This document shows, one piece after another, positions 36,161 through 48,168 of a DNA stretch of 64,000 nucleotides. The stretch spans positions 26,288,382 to 26,352,381 of the forward strand of contig NC_092799.1 of assembly GCF_918797505.1 (NCBI RefSeq), in the 5' to 3' direction. The notes under the pieces were generated by a model, which had not been told where the DNA came from, did no database searches, and was given only the letters and a program-made list of their open reading frames with translations. The stretch is from Bemisia tabaci. Taxonomy: Eukaryota; Arthropoda; Insecta; Hemiptera; Aleyrodidae. A program made the position numbers and the translations under genes. Numbering within the stretch: position 1 is the stretch's first letter; every line of letters begins with the position of its first letter.

Positions 36161-36592
36161 TTTAACAATTTTTTGTCATACCACGCCTTCCAATTACTCA
36201 TTAAATCAGTTTCGGACGGATAGTACATTAAATTACGTCAATGCAATTAAATTACTAGGAACCTACTGATCAAATCGAAAAATTAAACTTTTCCGCCTCG
36301 TTGAAAAAAACCGATCCCACGTTGAAATTAAAATAAACGAAGAGAGATGCGACGATGAGCCCAAAAATGAGCGAGATCTTCCTCTTCCGATTTCGAGGAA
36401 CATGAAGTTGGCTTTCAGCTCCGCCAGGGGGCGTCCCGAGCGCAATTAATCACTCTTTCCCGATCCCGATGGCTGCTTCCCTTATCAAACAGGAGCCCAC
36501 CAGTCACCGCCCGGCGCAATAACTCCTTCGCCTTTCGCTGACTTTAGAAAGGTAGCTCACGAGTGGCTCATGTACAGGTGGACGTAGCTAAA
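36161..36592. other. Unassigned low-copy DNA
   Basis: No feature recognised. A 60-codon minus frame at 36263-36445 is unsupported. Confidence 0.35.
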
Positions 36593-36700
36593 TCAAAACA
36601 AACTATATCCATTCTGACTTGGGCCCTGAGATCCATAAGAATACATGGATGGCAGGGTCCATGTCACTATGGATATAGTTCCTTTGGATTTAAACGCGTT
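36593..36700. repeat. Short palindrome related to N family
   Basis: CAAACTATATCCATTCTGAC and GGGCCCTG mirror CAGGGTCC and ATGGATATAGTTCCTTTGG around ATACATGGATGG. Organisation matches the N palindromes. Confidence 0.5.
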
Positions 36701-38479
36701 CGGGTGACTTATGCGTTCCTTGGTGCCTATGACGATGCACCGAGCGACGGGGTATAAATCACCCGGGTAACGCACGAGTCGTTGCTTATCCGCCGTCCTC
36801 GTGTTCACGTTCAACACTCTCCGGCCGAAACTTAGATAAATAAACGACACGTAACGCGTTTCCTATTTTCTGCTTTTTTTCTCGTCTTATAATCAGTCCG
36901 CATGTGCGAAATAGGGTTCCGCGTTGTTATGATCTGGTACGCTGAGAAAAAAAATGTTTGTCAAATGGACGTATTTCTATCAAACAGATTTGAATCAGTG
37001 AGTTGTAAAACACATCGACTCGGTTTTTTTCGATTTTCACTTTTTTACGGTTTAGTAACACTTATGGATAGAAGCGTCTGCACGCAAAAGGAAATTTCGA
37101 AATTGCAATCGGAAATGCTCGAAACAGCGACGGGAAAAGGGAAGAATTGAAGTATTTCATTGGAAATACCAATTTTTGGCCATTTCAAGGGAAACGGGTG
37201 ACCATCCGATTTTGCGGTTTTCTTTTTTCGGTTCAGTATACCTTGTACCAACAAGTTATATAAATATTCAAGCGTTATTCAGGTCGAAAAATATAAATTT
37301 TTCAGGGCAAACTATGAAAAATTAATATCTGAAAGTCGGTGAGAACGAAAACACACCTAGGGTGCACATCCCGCATTTGTAAGAGGGGCCACAATTGCCT
37401 ATACGAAAACTTGCAGAATGACGTAACTACTTGAAATTAGAGATTCAGGACATCCATGTAATAGTTTAATGTATTACAAATTTTAGGATCTATCTCTCCG
37501 CTGACCATCCGGTTCCTGCTTCTCCGATTGATAAGGAAAACCACAGATTTTACGTCTTAGCAACATCTGGACATTCTCCATTCCGTGCAACCGGGACCGT
37601 TCTTTGACGATTCCAGATAGTGCGAGTTGCCCACTGTCAACCAATTTTGTTTTAACGACGTCGTAGTTTTTTTCCGAGACTGTGTCTTGTTAACCCGCTC
37701 AAAATCGAGGGGCCATCAAATTTAATGGCTTGCGTAATTCTGCTGGTTTACAGAGCGTAGCAATTCTATAGTGCGATTTCCTGCGGTGAGAGGTCATAAC
37801 CGGAGTTCTAAGTTCACTGGCTTTCAGACCTCTGGAATTGTTTTTCGGTCCTTAACGATGTGCGGAAAGGCCTGAGGTGGTATAGTATCCGCAGTGTGTA
37901 CATTTCCCGCAATCTTGATATAAAGTTTATCGAAAAAGTTGAGTGAGAAATCCTTTGAATGGGATTGCGTGGCGCTTGTAGGGCCTGATCAACTGTATCC
38001 AGAGAAAATTCCGATTTTCTTGAAAATCTTTTAGTTTTGTGCGATTTATTTCAGCGAGAGGTGCAAAAGATTCTCCAATCATCCGCTGTCACACTGACGG
38101 TGGATATTCAGCTTTCAAGCAATGCAATCTGATTGCGATCGGTGCTTTCCATATTTTTGCGATTGATTCATTGGATTATTCCGGAGGATAATCAAAATCA
38201 AACAGAAGAACAATCATTGAAGGATCGCGCCAAAAATCATCGTCTGAAATATGCAAATTAAGTTAAAAGTGCTTATACCTATCTGCTGAGATACCGATAC
38301 ACAGAAATCGGATGAAAATTGGAAATAGTATTTTGAACTCATTTCGAGGCTTTAAATGTTGACTGTTTGCATTGCTGAAAATTCAATTTCTTGTAAAAAT
38401 ATGAATTAGCAGTTACTGACAAAAATGTTGTTGCGTTCAGCAAGTAATCAGAGGAAAAATCAGCGAAATGTTCAGTTAG
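36701..38479. other. Unassigned DNA
   Basis: A short N-family arm (AATGGACGTATTTCTATCAA) is at about 36964-36984. Nothing else recognised. Confidence 0.35.
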
Positions 38480-39266
38480 CAGGGTCGGATTAAGGGGGTG
38501 GCCACATGGGCCGCGGCCCATGGCGGCAAATCTAGAGGGCGACGAATTTTGCAATTTTTTTAAATGTTGGTATAAAAAAATATCGGATTCGGAAAAAGAC
38601 ATTACAAACGAGAAAAGGTGACAAAATTTCTCATTTCCTGAGAGTATAGTAATTTTTAATTTTGTCGTCTTTCAGTGATACAAGAGACAGCACCTTTAAG
38701 TAGTCGAGTTAAGAGAGAAACTAAACACGCAATTTGGCCTGGAGCAATGATGACGAGGACTTGAGATGAAAAGGAGAAGCCCTCGGCGCGGCGATCGGCA
38801 TGTAACACATGTTAGCGCCTACAAGACTGCACGAATACTTCACGCATTGCATCAAACCTTAGTGCGGTCATTCGGTCATTGCGGTCAGCGTGAAACGGAT
38901 AGCGCCTACAAGAATGCATGAATACTTCACGCATTGCGCCAAACACGGTGCGGTCTGCGCGGCGCGGCGGCGAAAGTTAAAATCATTAAACCACATTCAT
39001 GTTTGTTCTCTCATAACTTTTTTGTTCATTTCTTATGAATGAAAGGCCTTGTCCACACAGAGATAGGTTTACGAAACTTAACTTTTGCTAGTAGTGTTGA
39101 CAGGGCATTCCCAAAACATGTGTTCAACACGAGTAAACGCGTCTTATGCACCCCTCCCCCGCTGGCACGTTCACTTGATGGTTTTTATTGATGTTTCAAT
39201 ACGAATGAGAAAGGGGCGGCAAAACACAGGCGGCCCATGGGCGGCAAGGAGGTAAATCCGGCCCTG
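38480..39266. mobile_element. Nonautonomous hAT-like element, copy 2
   Basis: CAGGGTCGGATTAAGG to GTAAATCCGGCCCTG. Flanks TCAGTTAG and TCATTTAG are a one-mismatch 8-bp duplication. Same internal order as 4096-5017, with about two satellite-like units (38819-38975) instead of three. Confidence 0.85.
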
Positions 39267-40029
39267 TCATTTAGGAATGTTCAACAGTCTATGAGTTTAA
39301 AAACAACTAGTGAACTTTCTTTGTTGTTATATGTTTTGATTTATTTCATTTTATTATATCGCTGAAGATGGGTTTGAACCTGAAATGCATACGATGAATT
39401 ACAATAATATGTTTATTTGAAAAGTAAGAAAATGAGTGTTTCAGTTTTTTTAATGCTTATTTAAAAAAAAAATTGGGGATTAGATTTCAGAACGTTGAAA
39501 TGCAGCTACTCTCTTTCGTCTGGTAAGCGACGAACTAAGAGAAGAGCCAGAGGTGTCGAAGCAGTTATGACACTGTTGTCACCACGCATGTTGTGGCGGT
39601 ATGTTGAGAGCTTACTTCTGCCAACTGGTAACGGTGGCCATGTCCGATAGAAAGTGTTAGGTTGAAACGAAACGAGCCACCTTGTTTTTCAGAGGAGGAA
39701 TATGCTGCCCATTGATCACTGTTGCGTGTTCTTCTCTGGAGATGAAGCCGGGCCTCAGGTGGGAAACATTTCGCCCGGCAAAGAAACGAATTAACAAAAC
39801 GCTAAAGGAACAATGCACACACACGGCTTATTATGCTTTTGTCTGCTTATGAGACTTGCGTAATATCTTACCGAACTAATGGCCCTAATCAACACCCCGA
39901 AAAATGTCCCCCGTGTCTCTACGATATCGGCTACATTATATCATTTTAAGGTTCGTTACATCTCTTTCTACGTCTGGTAAACTCTCTCCGCAATGTTTCG
40001 CAGAATAAGTCGCAAGCACTTTAGTTGTT
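39267..40029. other. Unassigned DNA
   Basis: No gene or repeat recognised. Confidence 0.35.
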
Positions 40030-40345
40030 GATTGGAGACTTTGTACGCAAATTTTTCATTGTTTCACCTGAAAGTGCTCAAAGACCTAATTTCGCAGTAT
40101 TTTTTGTAATTTTTTCGGATTTGAGAAATACTATAAAAATAGATTTAAAACTGAGAAAATGCAGCGTCTAGTGATATCATCTGGCTGCATTTCCAACATA
40201 AACACGTGTATTTCAGCAGATAAGATCATTTCAGCTCATCTTCTCTATAATAATTGTTCAGTTTATAAACCATGGATATCTTCGAATTCAGTTCACTCAG
40301 TGGTTTCCACTTAAACACGAAATTCATCTAATTTCAGACACATGC
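40030..40345. repeat. J-family dispersed repeat
   Basis: Matches 58252-58570: GTTTCACCTGAAAGTGCT, TTTCGCAGTATTTTTTGTAA, TCATCTGGCTGCATTTCC, AACACGTGTATTTCAGCAGA, CCACTTAAACACGAAATTCA. The CRE-like core seen in other copies is mutated here (TGATATCA). Confidence 0.6.
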
Positions 40346-41720
40346 TCCTCTTCGTGCTAAAAAATGGCCCTTTTGTTCGACGATTTTGTGCCCAAAAGAA
40401 GTCTCATAAAAACTCGAAATAACTTTCCCCTAAAGTATGTTTTTAACGACCAAATTTCAAGCCGTCGACGCTGGTTGGCACCAACATTCTTGAGCACTCC
40501 TCTCGTGCTAAAATGTTTAAAAAAAAAACACTTTTTTTCTATGCAGTGATACTACAGTACCTATCAATTTTCAGGCGTTTGCCTCTAAGCAAACAGTATC
40601 AATTCGTAACGACGAGGAAACAACTCCTCATGTAGGTATACAATGCAATTTGTCTGCCTTTTGGCTATCTTTACATTTGATTATCTTTGAAACCATCGAA
40701 TGAGCTATCAAACCGTCGAGATTTACCGCACCTGAGCCCATCATGAAGCATCTTCGTGTACTTAGGGTCGTCGGGAGGTTCTGACCTGTGATCCCCCCGG
40801 TCGCGTGGTTGCTGTCGGCGCGAAGCAAGCCGGCGCCGCACTCTCGTCAAACAAGAACCTAACGCCAGCTCTCTAAAAAACTACTAAAAAAAGCATGGCT
40901 TTAGAATTTCTTAAAAAAAAACTGTAGGTCCTATTGGTCTCAAGAGGCTTAATCCCAGTACTCGTTGCCCTCAGAGGGTCACTTTGGATAGAAAAACCCG
41001 GATCATGATTAGAAATTATAGGGATCGTATTCAACATCCTCTCTCATATGGCTTCACAGCCTTGAAGCCCTCATGTAGTTTAAATGATCGTGATCGAGGA
41101 AGATTTAGGGAGGCCCGAAGTGAAATATCAAAAAAGGACATGTAGTTAAGAATCTTTATTGATTTAACTGAATAGAATTTGAATATCGATTCTCGCAAAG
41201 CATCTTAATGATTTATCGGTGTAAAATACAAAATAATAATGAATTTTTTTTTTAAATTTTGAAATATCGAGAGTTCCCCCGACCGCCCGCATTCATTCCG
41301 GATTTTACCTTTTTAGGGCATTTTGGTCAATCTAGGTCCATTTTGATTTCGATTGATTTGCAATTGTATTCAATTTTGTTTCCTCCCCAAAATATGAGTT
41401 AGGACTTTCACTTTCCCAGGAATTTTCTCGAAACGAAACTGGGATGAACTGATTCATTGACTTTCCCTGGAAACATTTAAATCAACCCCCCTAAACCCCC
41501 CAAAAAATCGAATCTTAACAACTGCGGTCACCTTCTAAACAATAAAGAATTTTCACGAAAGTAATACTTACAAGTAGCAAGTAGTAGTAACACGAAACAC
41601 GAAATTCATCAAATTTCAGACACCTGCAAATTCTCTGTTCCTGTAATGACGCTCCTGCAGGAAACAGTTTTTGTGTATCCGATTCCCTCCCTTTTGCACG
41701 AATCAAAACATACCTGAGCC
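40346..41720. other. Unassigned DNA with a J-family fragment
   Basis: AACACGAAATTCATCAAATT near 41590-41635 is the J-family end. The rest is unassigned. Confidence 0.35.
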
Positions 41721-42250
41721 CATTGTGCGGTGCCGTATGGCACAAGCAAGGGCTCAAAAGCCGAAGAAAGCACTTATTTTTAATGCTTTTCCTATGCTTA
41801 ACACGGCGAGTCGCGGCGGTGGTGGCGTCGACGCGTGACTCCGCCAACGGCACCGGCACTCGCGCTGGTGCTCGCAGCTTGTTTTCGCTGCGTCACGCGG
41901 CATGCGTCACGCGCCGACCCGCCAATCCCGCCATCCACCATCCACCGGTCGCGCTGGCTCATTTATGACAAGATCCCATCTTCTGGAACGGAGCTCGCTC
42001 CGGCTCATGTATCACCCCGGCTTTTGCGAGGATTCAATTTTCACGCCGTCCACGAACTTCAATGGGTCTACTCGCGGAAGTCGTGGCTCCGACGCTCGGG
42101 CGAAATTCGCGTCACAAAATTTTTTCTGCCTCTTTTTTGTTTCGACTCCGACAGTTTTGACCGTTGGTTCCCATGGGAACGAGGAAGGAAGCTGGGGAGT
42201 TGTAGTGCTTCTAAGAGGCCTTTCTTGGTGGTCCCAAATCCGTCGATGAT
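41721..42250. other. GC- and CpG-rich block
   Basis: By eye much richer in GC and CpG than its surroundings, especially 41800-42130. Overlapping + frames of 81, 139 and 115 codons are open because stops are rare in GC-rich DNA. No domain, signal peptide or definite splice site was found. It may be a promoter or first-exon area, or a GC-rich repeat. Confidence 0.3.
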
Positions 42251-42284
42251 GTGACTGTTCAGCGCCCCATTAACGTGAGATCCC

Positions 42285-43200
42285 TCGATTCTAACAGATT
42301 ATGCGATCATCGACTTTTAAAAGGTAAAGGATGATCACGCTTACTTTTGTGAAGTTGCGTTTAAATCTCTGCGGTTATACGAGTTGTTATGTGTTGAAAG
42401 GCAACAAGTGTGAGAAACTCTGGCAACTCAGCACAAATAAAATAATGCAATGATAATATTTCGGGGGAAAGTATGGGTGAAGAATAATTAATAAAAACAA
42501 AACAAAAATCACCAATCATGGACACTACAGTTGATTCAACGATGGATTCCTCAGTTTAAACCTCTACGGTTAAACGTGTTGAACTGTAAAACGTGATTAA
42601 CGCGATGTCACTTGAACCAAACAGATTATGCGATCATCAACTTTTAAAATGTAAAGGTTGATCACGCTCACTTTCATGAAGTTGCGTTTAAGTCTCTGCG
42701 GTTATACGAGTTGTTATGTGTTGAAAGGCAACAGGTGTGAGAAACTCTGGCAACTCCGCACAGATAAAGTACTGTAATGATAATTTTTCGGGACAAAATA
42801 TGGGTGAAAAATAATAAATAAAAACAAAACAAAAATCACCAGAATAATCATGGACAATACAGTCGATTTGGTTCCTCTATGGTTAAACGTGTTGAACTGC
42901 AAAACGTGATTAACGCGATATCACTTGAATCAAACAGATTATGTGATCATCAACTTTTAAAATGTAAAGGTTGATCGCGCTCACTTTCATGAAGTTGTGT
43001 TTAAGTCTCTGCGGTTATACGAGTTGTTATGTGTTCAAAGACAAGTGTGAGAAACTGGCAACTCTGCACAGATAAAGTAATGTAATGATAATTTTTCGGG
43101 ACAAAATATGGGTGAAAAATAATTAATAAAAACAAAACAAAAATCACCAGAATAATCATGGACACTACAGTCGATTCGACAATGGATTCCTCAGGCGTAA
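42285..43200. repeat. Three-unit tandem array, about 314-326 bp
   Basis: AACAGATTATG.GATCATC starts units at about 42293, 42619 and 42933. Each holds TGCGGTTATACGAGTTGTTA, GGCAACAGGTGTGAGAAACT (variants), AAACAAAACAAAAATCACCA and a GTGTTGAACTG.AAAACGTG block. A diverged fourth piece is at about 43380-43475. Confidence 0.85.
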
Positions 43201-43735
43201 CAAACTATATTTGTCTTGGTGCTTTTTCGGCTGCGATAGTTTTGACTTGCGTGTGCGAGCCGTTATTCAAAGTCGGAATGGCACAGGAAGCAGAACGGGT
43301 ATAGGATACGTATAGAACTTTCTTTGATGCTCCCAAGCTTGTCAAAAATGTGACCGTCCAAATTGAGATTCCTCGAACTTTACAGATTATGCAGTCATCA
43401 ACTTTCAGAAGGTATAAGATGACCGCGCTTACTTTTATGACGTTGCGTTCAAGTCTCCACGGTTATAACGAGCTGATAAGCGTCAATTGGTACCAAGCGA
43501 GGGATTTTACATTTTGTCGAACGGAATTATGTGCCAACTGAATGCGGCGCTCAAGAGCCAAGGGCATGGTAAAAGAGCGTTGCGAACAGGGCTCATGAGT
43601 TAATGCCGACCAAGACCGACAAAGGAGACGGCTTCGTTGCCGCTGACGTCACTGGTGCTTTATACTTCCCATTCATTCTTACGGTCCTAAACTAACGAGC
43701 ACACCCCTTCTTTCCCACCTGTCTCTGGTTCTTTT
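43201..43735. other. Unassigned DNA with an extra tandem-unit fragment
   Basis: 43380-43475 repeats part of the 42285-43200 unit (TACAGATTATGCAGTCATCA). No gene. Confidence 0.4.
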
Positions 43736-43905
43736 TGGCAGAAATACGTCCAATTATGATCACCCGATCAAATTTTTAACAAAATAAGGGGGGGGGGAAT
43801 TAAAAAAAAAATTTAAAAATTCTAGTCGAAACCCGAGCCGACACGATCTAGCCGCAATAAAAGCAGTTTGTGCACATTCATTTGTGTGTATGGTATGTGT
43901 CTCTG
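43736..43905. repeat. Dispersed repeat shared with 46254-46375
   Basis: GGCAGAAATACGTCCAATTA, TGATCACCCGATCAAA, CGAAACCCGAGCC, AGCCGCAATAAAAGCAGTTT. The second copy has the same blocks. In both places an A-family piece lies next to it. Confidence 0.6.
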
Positions 43906-43913
43906 GTTCCGTT

Positions 43914-43975
43914 CATTGGAAAAAAACACATTGGATCTAGAGTCCAGACTCTTGAAAACATTGACAAGAAAAAAC
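43914..43975. mobile_element. Truncated A-family element
   Basis: CATTGGAAAAAAACACATTG, GATCTAGAGTCCAGACTC, AACATTGACAAGAAAAAAC, then the match stops. Confidence 0.7.
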
Positions 43976-44033
43976 AAGCAGTGAACTCCAACACAATGTG
44001 TTGATAAGGCGCGTCATTAACTCGCACATATCA

Positions 44034-44243
44034 ACCCCTTTAGTTTTCATTTACAGAGATTTCAAAAAAGGCAAGCAGCACAACAGGAGAATTCACGATC
44101 CAACACTGCAAGGTCAACGACGCACCTTGACGAGACCGTGTATTGTGAATCTAGAAAGCTATTCGAACAAATTTAAGTTTTTTGATCCGCCTCAAGCAAA
44201 ATCTTATCAGATTCTTGAGGAAAAGTGCTACGGAAAAATTTAA
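44034..44243 (+). CDS. Weak candidate exon of unknown protein
   Basis: A pyrimidine-rich stretch ending in CATTTACAG at about 44057 could be a 3' splice site. The open frame continues to TAA at 44241-44243 and contains a non-repetitive, basic, tyrosine- and proline-containing peptide (for example RDFKKGKQHNRRIHDP, later FKFFDPPQAKSYQ). The frame is also open upstream to 43998. I recognise no family and no promoter or polyadenylation signal supports it. It could be a terminal exon, a decayed transposon-coding fragment, or chance. Confidence 0.2.
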   Translation, partial: TPLVFIYRDFKKGKQHNRRIHDPTLQGQRRTLTRPCIVNLESYSNKFKFFDPPQAKSYQILEEKCYGKI

Positions 44244-46088
44244 GCGAAGAAAGGAAAAATTCTGTCGAATTCCTAGAAGATAAAGTCGATTTAAAGGTAT
44301 TTTGGGGTTAAAATACCCAAATCACCGGTATTATAAATCCCGTTATATTATTGAAAAGAAATTGACTCGATATAAATGCAATTGTATTAAATATGTCTTG
44401 ATTTTGTTATTTTAAACGTCTTTTCATGCAAAGAAGCTCAACCATGTCCATGCTTTATTCATTCATGAATTGAAAGTAAGCAATCCACATCCCGAAAATC
44501 TACCGATTTGCCGTAAAAAATCGCAGAAACTTGATATACCAGGTCGATGTACCCACTCTTTGAATTTACCAATCAATTTAGTGAGTGCACGTAGGTATGT
44601 GAAAGTCAAAATGCTATAGTCATTTTGGGTGCATTCATTTTTCATGAAACAATTGTAAGTAATTTCAATCCCGAAAAACCATAAATTTTCCGTATAAAAT
44701 CGAAAAAATCAAAATATGTCGACTCCCTGACGTGAAAATTGAATTCTACGTGTGAAAATACTTATGTATCGATATGCTGAACAGAATGCCCGCCTCTCCT
44801 CGTAATGTACAAACCGTTCCTATACTCATCTTAAAATTGTTCTCAGAGCTTTGTGTTATTATCAGCTTCCATTTAAACCCCGGTTTGATGGCCGAATCGG
44901 CTGCCCAAAAAGCAAGCCATTTTTGAAGGGCTCTATGAGAAATTCGTGATATTATCAGCTCTCAGGAAATCACCTCATGGGTAAAATTGCTGATATAAAT
45001 CGAGTGCTTAAAATAATCGTATTCAAGAAACTAAGGCATTAAACTATGGAGTCAATTTCGTTTTAATAATATAATGGGATTTACTTGTCTTCAGGTCAAA
45101 ACTCATACAAGGAAGCCCCTTGCAAGAGGCTAATTTTTTGTAATTTCACTCAATTTTTTCTCCTTTTTATAATTGAATTGCTTGTCACATTCTGAGGTCA
45201 ATCATATTAAATTGTAATTTATACATTTCCCCCCCCCCCCCCCCCCTTCATTTTATTTTTTGTTTGGAGAAGTTTTGTTGATTTCTTCGGATTTCGAATA
45301 CTGTAACTTCTCTTCTATTTGGCCGATTTTTATGAATGAGACCTCTTTTAATTCGTGTTTTAACGGAGAGTAAGGAAAAAATTGCTAAAAACTCGCGAAA
45401 CAATTTTTTTTGAAAATTGGACGAATCCTAGCGTGACGGTGAAATGGTTAATGAAGCGTAAGTAATTTTGCGAGGGGCTGAGGATCCCGGCATCGCTTGG
45501 CAACCGTCATAAGCTATTGTTCGTCGAGACGCCGACGCAGTGAGCAGGAGCGTGGGAAAGAGAGGGGTAAGTGGATTCCTGTATGAGCCACGTTTAGCTA
45601 ATGGTCTATTGAGTCTCGAGGCTCATCACAGATTGCACTCACACAGATTGCACTATCAGAGCACGGGTACCAACTTTTGGAAATTATAACCGAGGTTACA
45701 GATCTGTCAAAGCAACGTTTTGAACAAAACGGAGGAGTTAAATTCTCATTTCGAGAGTGCCGACCTGCTCAGCCATCCTCGAATCAATTCGCTTGATTCT
45801 GCTTATATATGCATAATTTAAATCAGCGCGTCGCATTCTTAGGCTTTTTTTGAAAAAACCAAGTAACGTAGACTCTTGGTATTCACTGCACATAAACTAA
45901 TGAGCCCCAGAATGAGAAACAACTTTAAATCATAATTATTGATGGATAAATAAACTTTTTACACGCTTTGGAAAATCTCAGAAGTTCGCGGTAGTCACTT
46001 TTCGGTAAGGAACTAAGGGACTCGGTTATTGTATCGAGCAGGGTTCGAAACGATCGCAAAGGCGGTATACTACGTATACGCGCCAATA
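44244..46088. other. Unassigned DNA with a poly-C tract
   Basis: Poly-C of about 17 near 45230-45246. CCCGAAAA.C.A.....TTGCCGTA-like blocks near 44490 and 44670 suggest a faint two-unit repeat. No gene. Confidence 0.35.
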
Positions 46089-46252
46089 TTCTTGATTCAA
46101 TCGGATTTTTGCTTGAATCAAAACGAAATCTGCTTAAATTAAGAGGCTTGGTTCTTGATTTAAGCTAGATTCTGATTGAAGCAGGAGTACTTTTTCTTGT
46201 CGATGTTTTTAAGAGTCTCGAATCTGGATCCGATGTGTTTTTTTTTCCAGTG
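46089..46252. mobile_element. 5'-truncated A-family element
   Basis: Starts inside the hairpin (TTCTTGATTCAATCGGATTT) and continues to TGTGTTTTTTTTTCCAGTG. The left third is missing. Confidence 0.7.
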
Positions 46253-46253
46253 T

Positions 46254-46375
46254 TTGGCAGAAATACGTTCAACTATGATCACCCAATCAAACTTTAATAT
46301 AAAAAAAAAATTCCCGTTGAAACCCGAGCCTAAACCATCCAGCCGCAATGAAAGCAGTTTGTGGATATTCCTTAC
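46254..46375. repeat. Dispersed repeat, second copy of 43736-43905
   Basis: GGCAGAAATACGTTCAACTA, TGATCACCCAATCAAAC, GAAACCCGAGCC, AGCCGCAATGAAAGCAGTTT. Confidence 0.6.
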
Positions 46376-46389
46376 ACTTGGATATTCTC

Positions 46390-46690
46390 GCGATACATAC
46401 GATTTGAATAATGCTCGTCGCCGCGTCGAGGGTTGTTCCCTCGCGCGAGGAATCGAAAGCTCGCTCCCGGGCGAGAGAAGGTGCCTGGGTGCTCGGCGGC
46501 GATCTTACTCCAGAACACGGTAAGTACCCGTGTTCGTGGCATAACTAGAGGACACAATACACAAAAGAAGAGCAAAACGGAGCGGAAGAGAGCAGGAAGG
46601 CGCGGGACCCGCCAGCGTCGCGACGCTCCGAGGCGGCGCGGCGGCGGCGTCGCTGCACCCGGCGTCGGGTTCATGGGAGCCCGAGCTCAT
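46390..46690 (+). other. GC-rich block with strong 5' splice-site consensus
   Basis: A GC/CpG-rich stretch. AACACGGTAAGTACC at about 46514-46528 is a near-ideal 5' splice site at the end of its first part. It may be a noncoding or partly coding first exon. Several overlapping frames are open on both strands; none has a recognisable domain, so I do not call a CDS. Confidence 0.3.
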
Positions 46691-46922
46691 TGAGTATCAA
46701 TACAATCAACTTTCAGTTTTGTGCCGGGTAGTGTGCCGGGCTGAAAGCGAAAGTCAAAGTCAGGGTGAAGTCACGACTTTATTGAGTTAATGATCTCAAG
46801 GTTGATGTGACTGCGAACGCGCTGTCTCAATCTTTACACCGTGTCCGAGCACTCCCGCCGGACATGACCCGCCAGCTAATACGCTTCCTCACGTGTGTTT
46901 TTGACACAACTGACGCCGCGCC
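46691..46922. other. Unassigned DNA
   Basis: No feature recognised. Confidence 0.35.
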
Positions 46923-47573
46923 ACACGGTGGATCGAGTCACTCAAAGAAGTCGTTCATGCACTGAAAAAAAAAATCTCGGTGTATTTACTTAGAAAAGGG
47001 TAAAATTACTAAGAATTCAAGGTTCTGTTTGCTCCCAGTTTTTTCTTGGTAAAATTACCATTTATGGAATTGGTAATTTTACCGAGAAATCTCGGTAAAA
47101 TTATTGACTTTCTCGGTAATTTTACTGGACCCCGGTAAAAACGCCAATATTTTTTATCGACTGTGGTAGAATTACCGAGATAAAATGGCAAAGTTACCGA
47201 GAATTGATTACCAATAAAAGTGATATTCTTACCTGAAAAAAAAACAGTAAAAATACCGGTTTTTAGGTAAGCTTACCTGTCTGTTTTGGTAAAATTACCA
47301 ATAATTGGTAAAAAAAAATGAGATGGTAAAGGTACCATCGGACCTTGGTAAAAACGCCGAGAATTGTTTTTCAGTGTAAAACTGCAAATATTTTGAAGTT
47401 TGTTTAGTCACAATTTTACTACTAAGAGGTGTTTCTAGTAGAAAATTTTACGAGGAAACCAGTAGAACCACCTTAAGAACCTCAAAATTTTATATGAGCG
47501 AAATTATAAGCGTTGAAAGTTTCCAAATTTTGTCCGACCTCTTCAATTGACTCGATCCTCTGTGCGCCGCGCC
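46923..47573. mobile_element. D-family element split by a C-family insertion
   Basis: ACACGGTGGATCGAGTCACT at the left (46923-46959) and TTGACTCGATCCTCTGTGCG at the right end belong to one D copy. The interior is interrupted by the C element at 46960-47376. After it, AACTGCAAATATTTTGAAG and GAACCTCAAAATTTTATATG continue the D sequence. Confidence 0.7.
46960..47376. mobile_element. C-family element nested in D (copy 2)
   Basis: CACTGAAAAAAAAAATC to GTTTTTCAGTG. About 417 bp and very similar to 9448-9859 in order and sequence (GGTAAAATTACCATTTATGG, ACCCCGGTAAAAACGCC). It entered an existing D element and is therefore younger than it. Confidence 0.75.
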
Positions 47574-47882
47574 ACTCCGGGAGGCGAACCTGAGCAAAAA
47601 AAGTTTCGAGCATTTTATGACCCAGCGGAAAGTTCCGCAGTCCCATCTTTAATCTGACGATGAGTTTAGAGTAGCAAACAGGTTCTGCAATCTGAGCTTT
47701 TGTAGAATGAACTGTAACAAGATGGTAAAACGGTGCTGGGTAAACGCTACTTTGCGGAGAGAGCGAGGTAAAAAAGTTAAAAATATTTTATTAAAATCAA
47801 AGATTTGAGTTCTAATGAGTGTCGGCACTAGAATAAAGAGGGACAGTGTTTGTGTACTAGGTTGATGACTGAAGTTCAAAAA
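47574..47882. other. Unassigned DNA
   Basis: No feature recognised. Confidence 0.35.
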
Positions 47883-48165
47883 CGAGAAATTCCGACTCCA
47901 ACTTTTGTATATTGACGGCGAAACTTCCAATCTCGTTTGCGATGTTTAGAAGTATCCGCTCCTATTTTACTTTTTTCGAGGAGAATAAATCGATACCATT
48001 CTTTAATTTTTTTTTCCGAATTTGCTTCGTACAGACAGGGAAAAGTATAATTTTTAAATATTGACGTTGAGTAGGTCCCCATTTGAAAAATAAAGTGATA
48101 CAGGAAGGTTGCAATGTCGCAAACCAAGGTACGTTCTTCGGGAGTTTCACCACCGTCGATACATC
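47883..48165. repeat. O-family dispersed repeat
   Basis: AATCTCGTTTGCGATGTTTA, TTTGAAAAATAAAGTGATAC, CAATGTCGCAAACCAAGGTA, GAGTTTCACCACCGTCGAT. Related to 53043-53295 and 24410-24525. Confidence 0.5.
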
Positions 48166-48168
48166 GTC

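Noticed and set aside
39360..39400. tRNA-like T-arm motif GGTTTGAACC
   Set aside because: No acceptor stem, anticodon arm or B box fits around it.
41835..42254. 139-codon + frame in GC-rich DNA
   Set aside because: Three overlapping frames are open at once, which is expected from stop-poor GC-rich sequence; no domain seen.
46505..46690. Minus-strand frame with a signal-peptide-like hydrophobic stretch
   Set aside because: GC-rich DNA with open frames on both strands; no start-site, splice or homology support, and the + strand donor is stronger.
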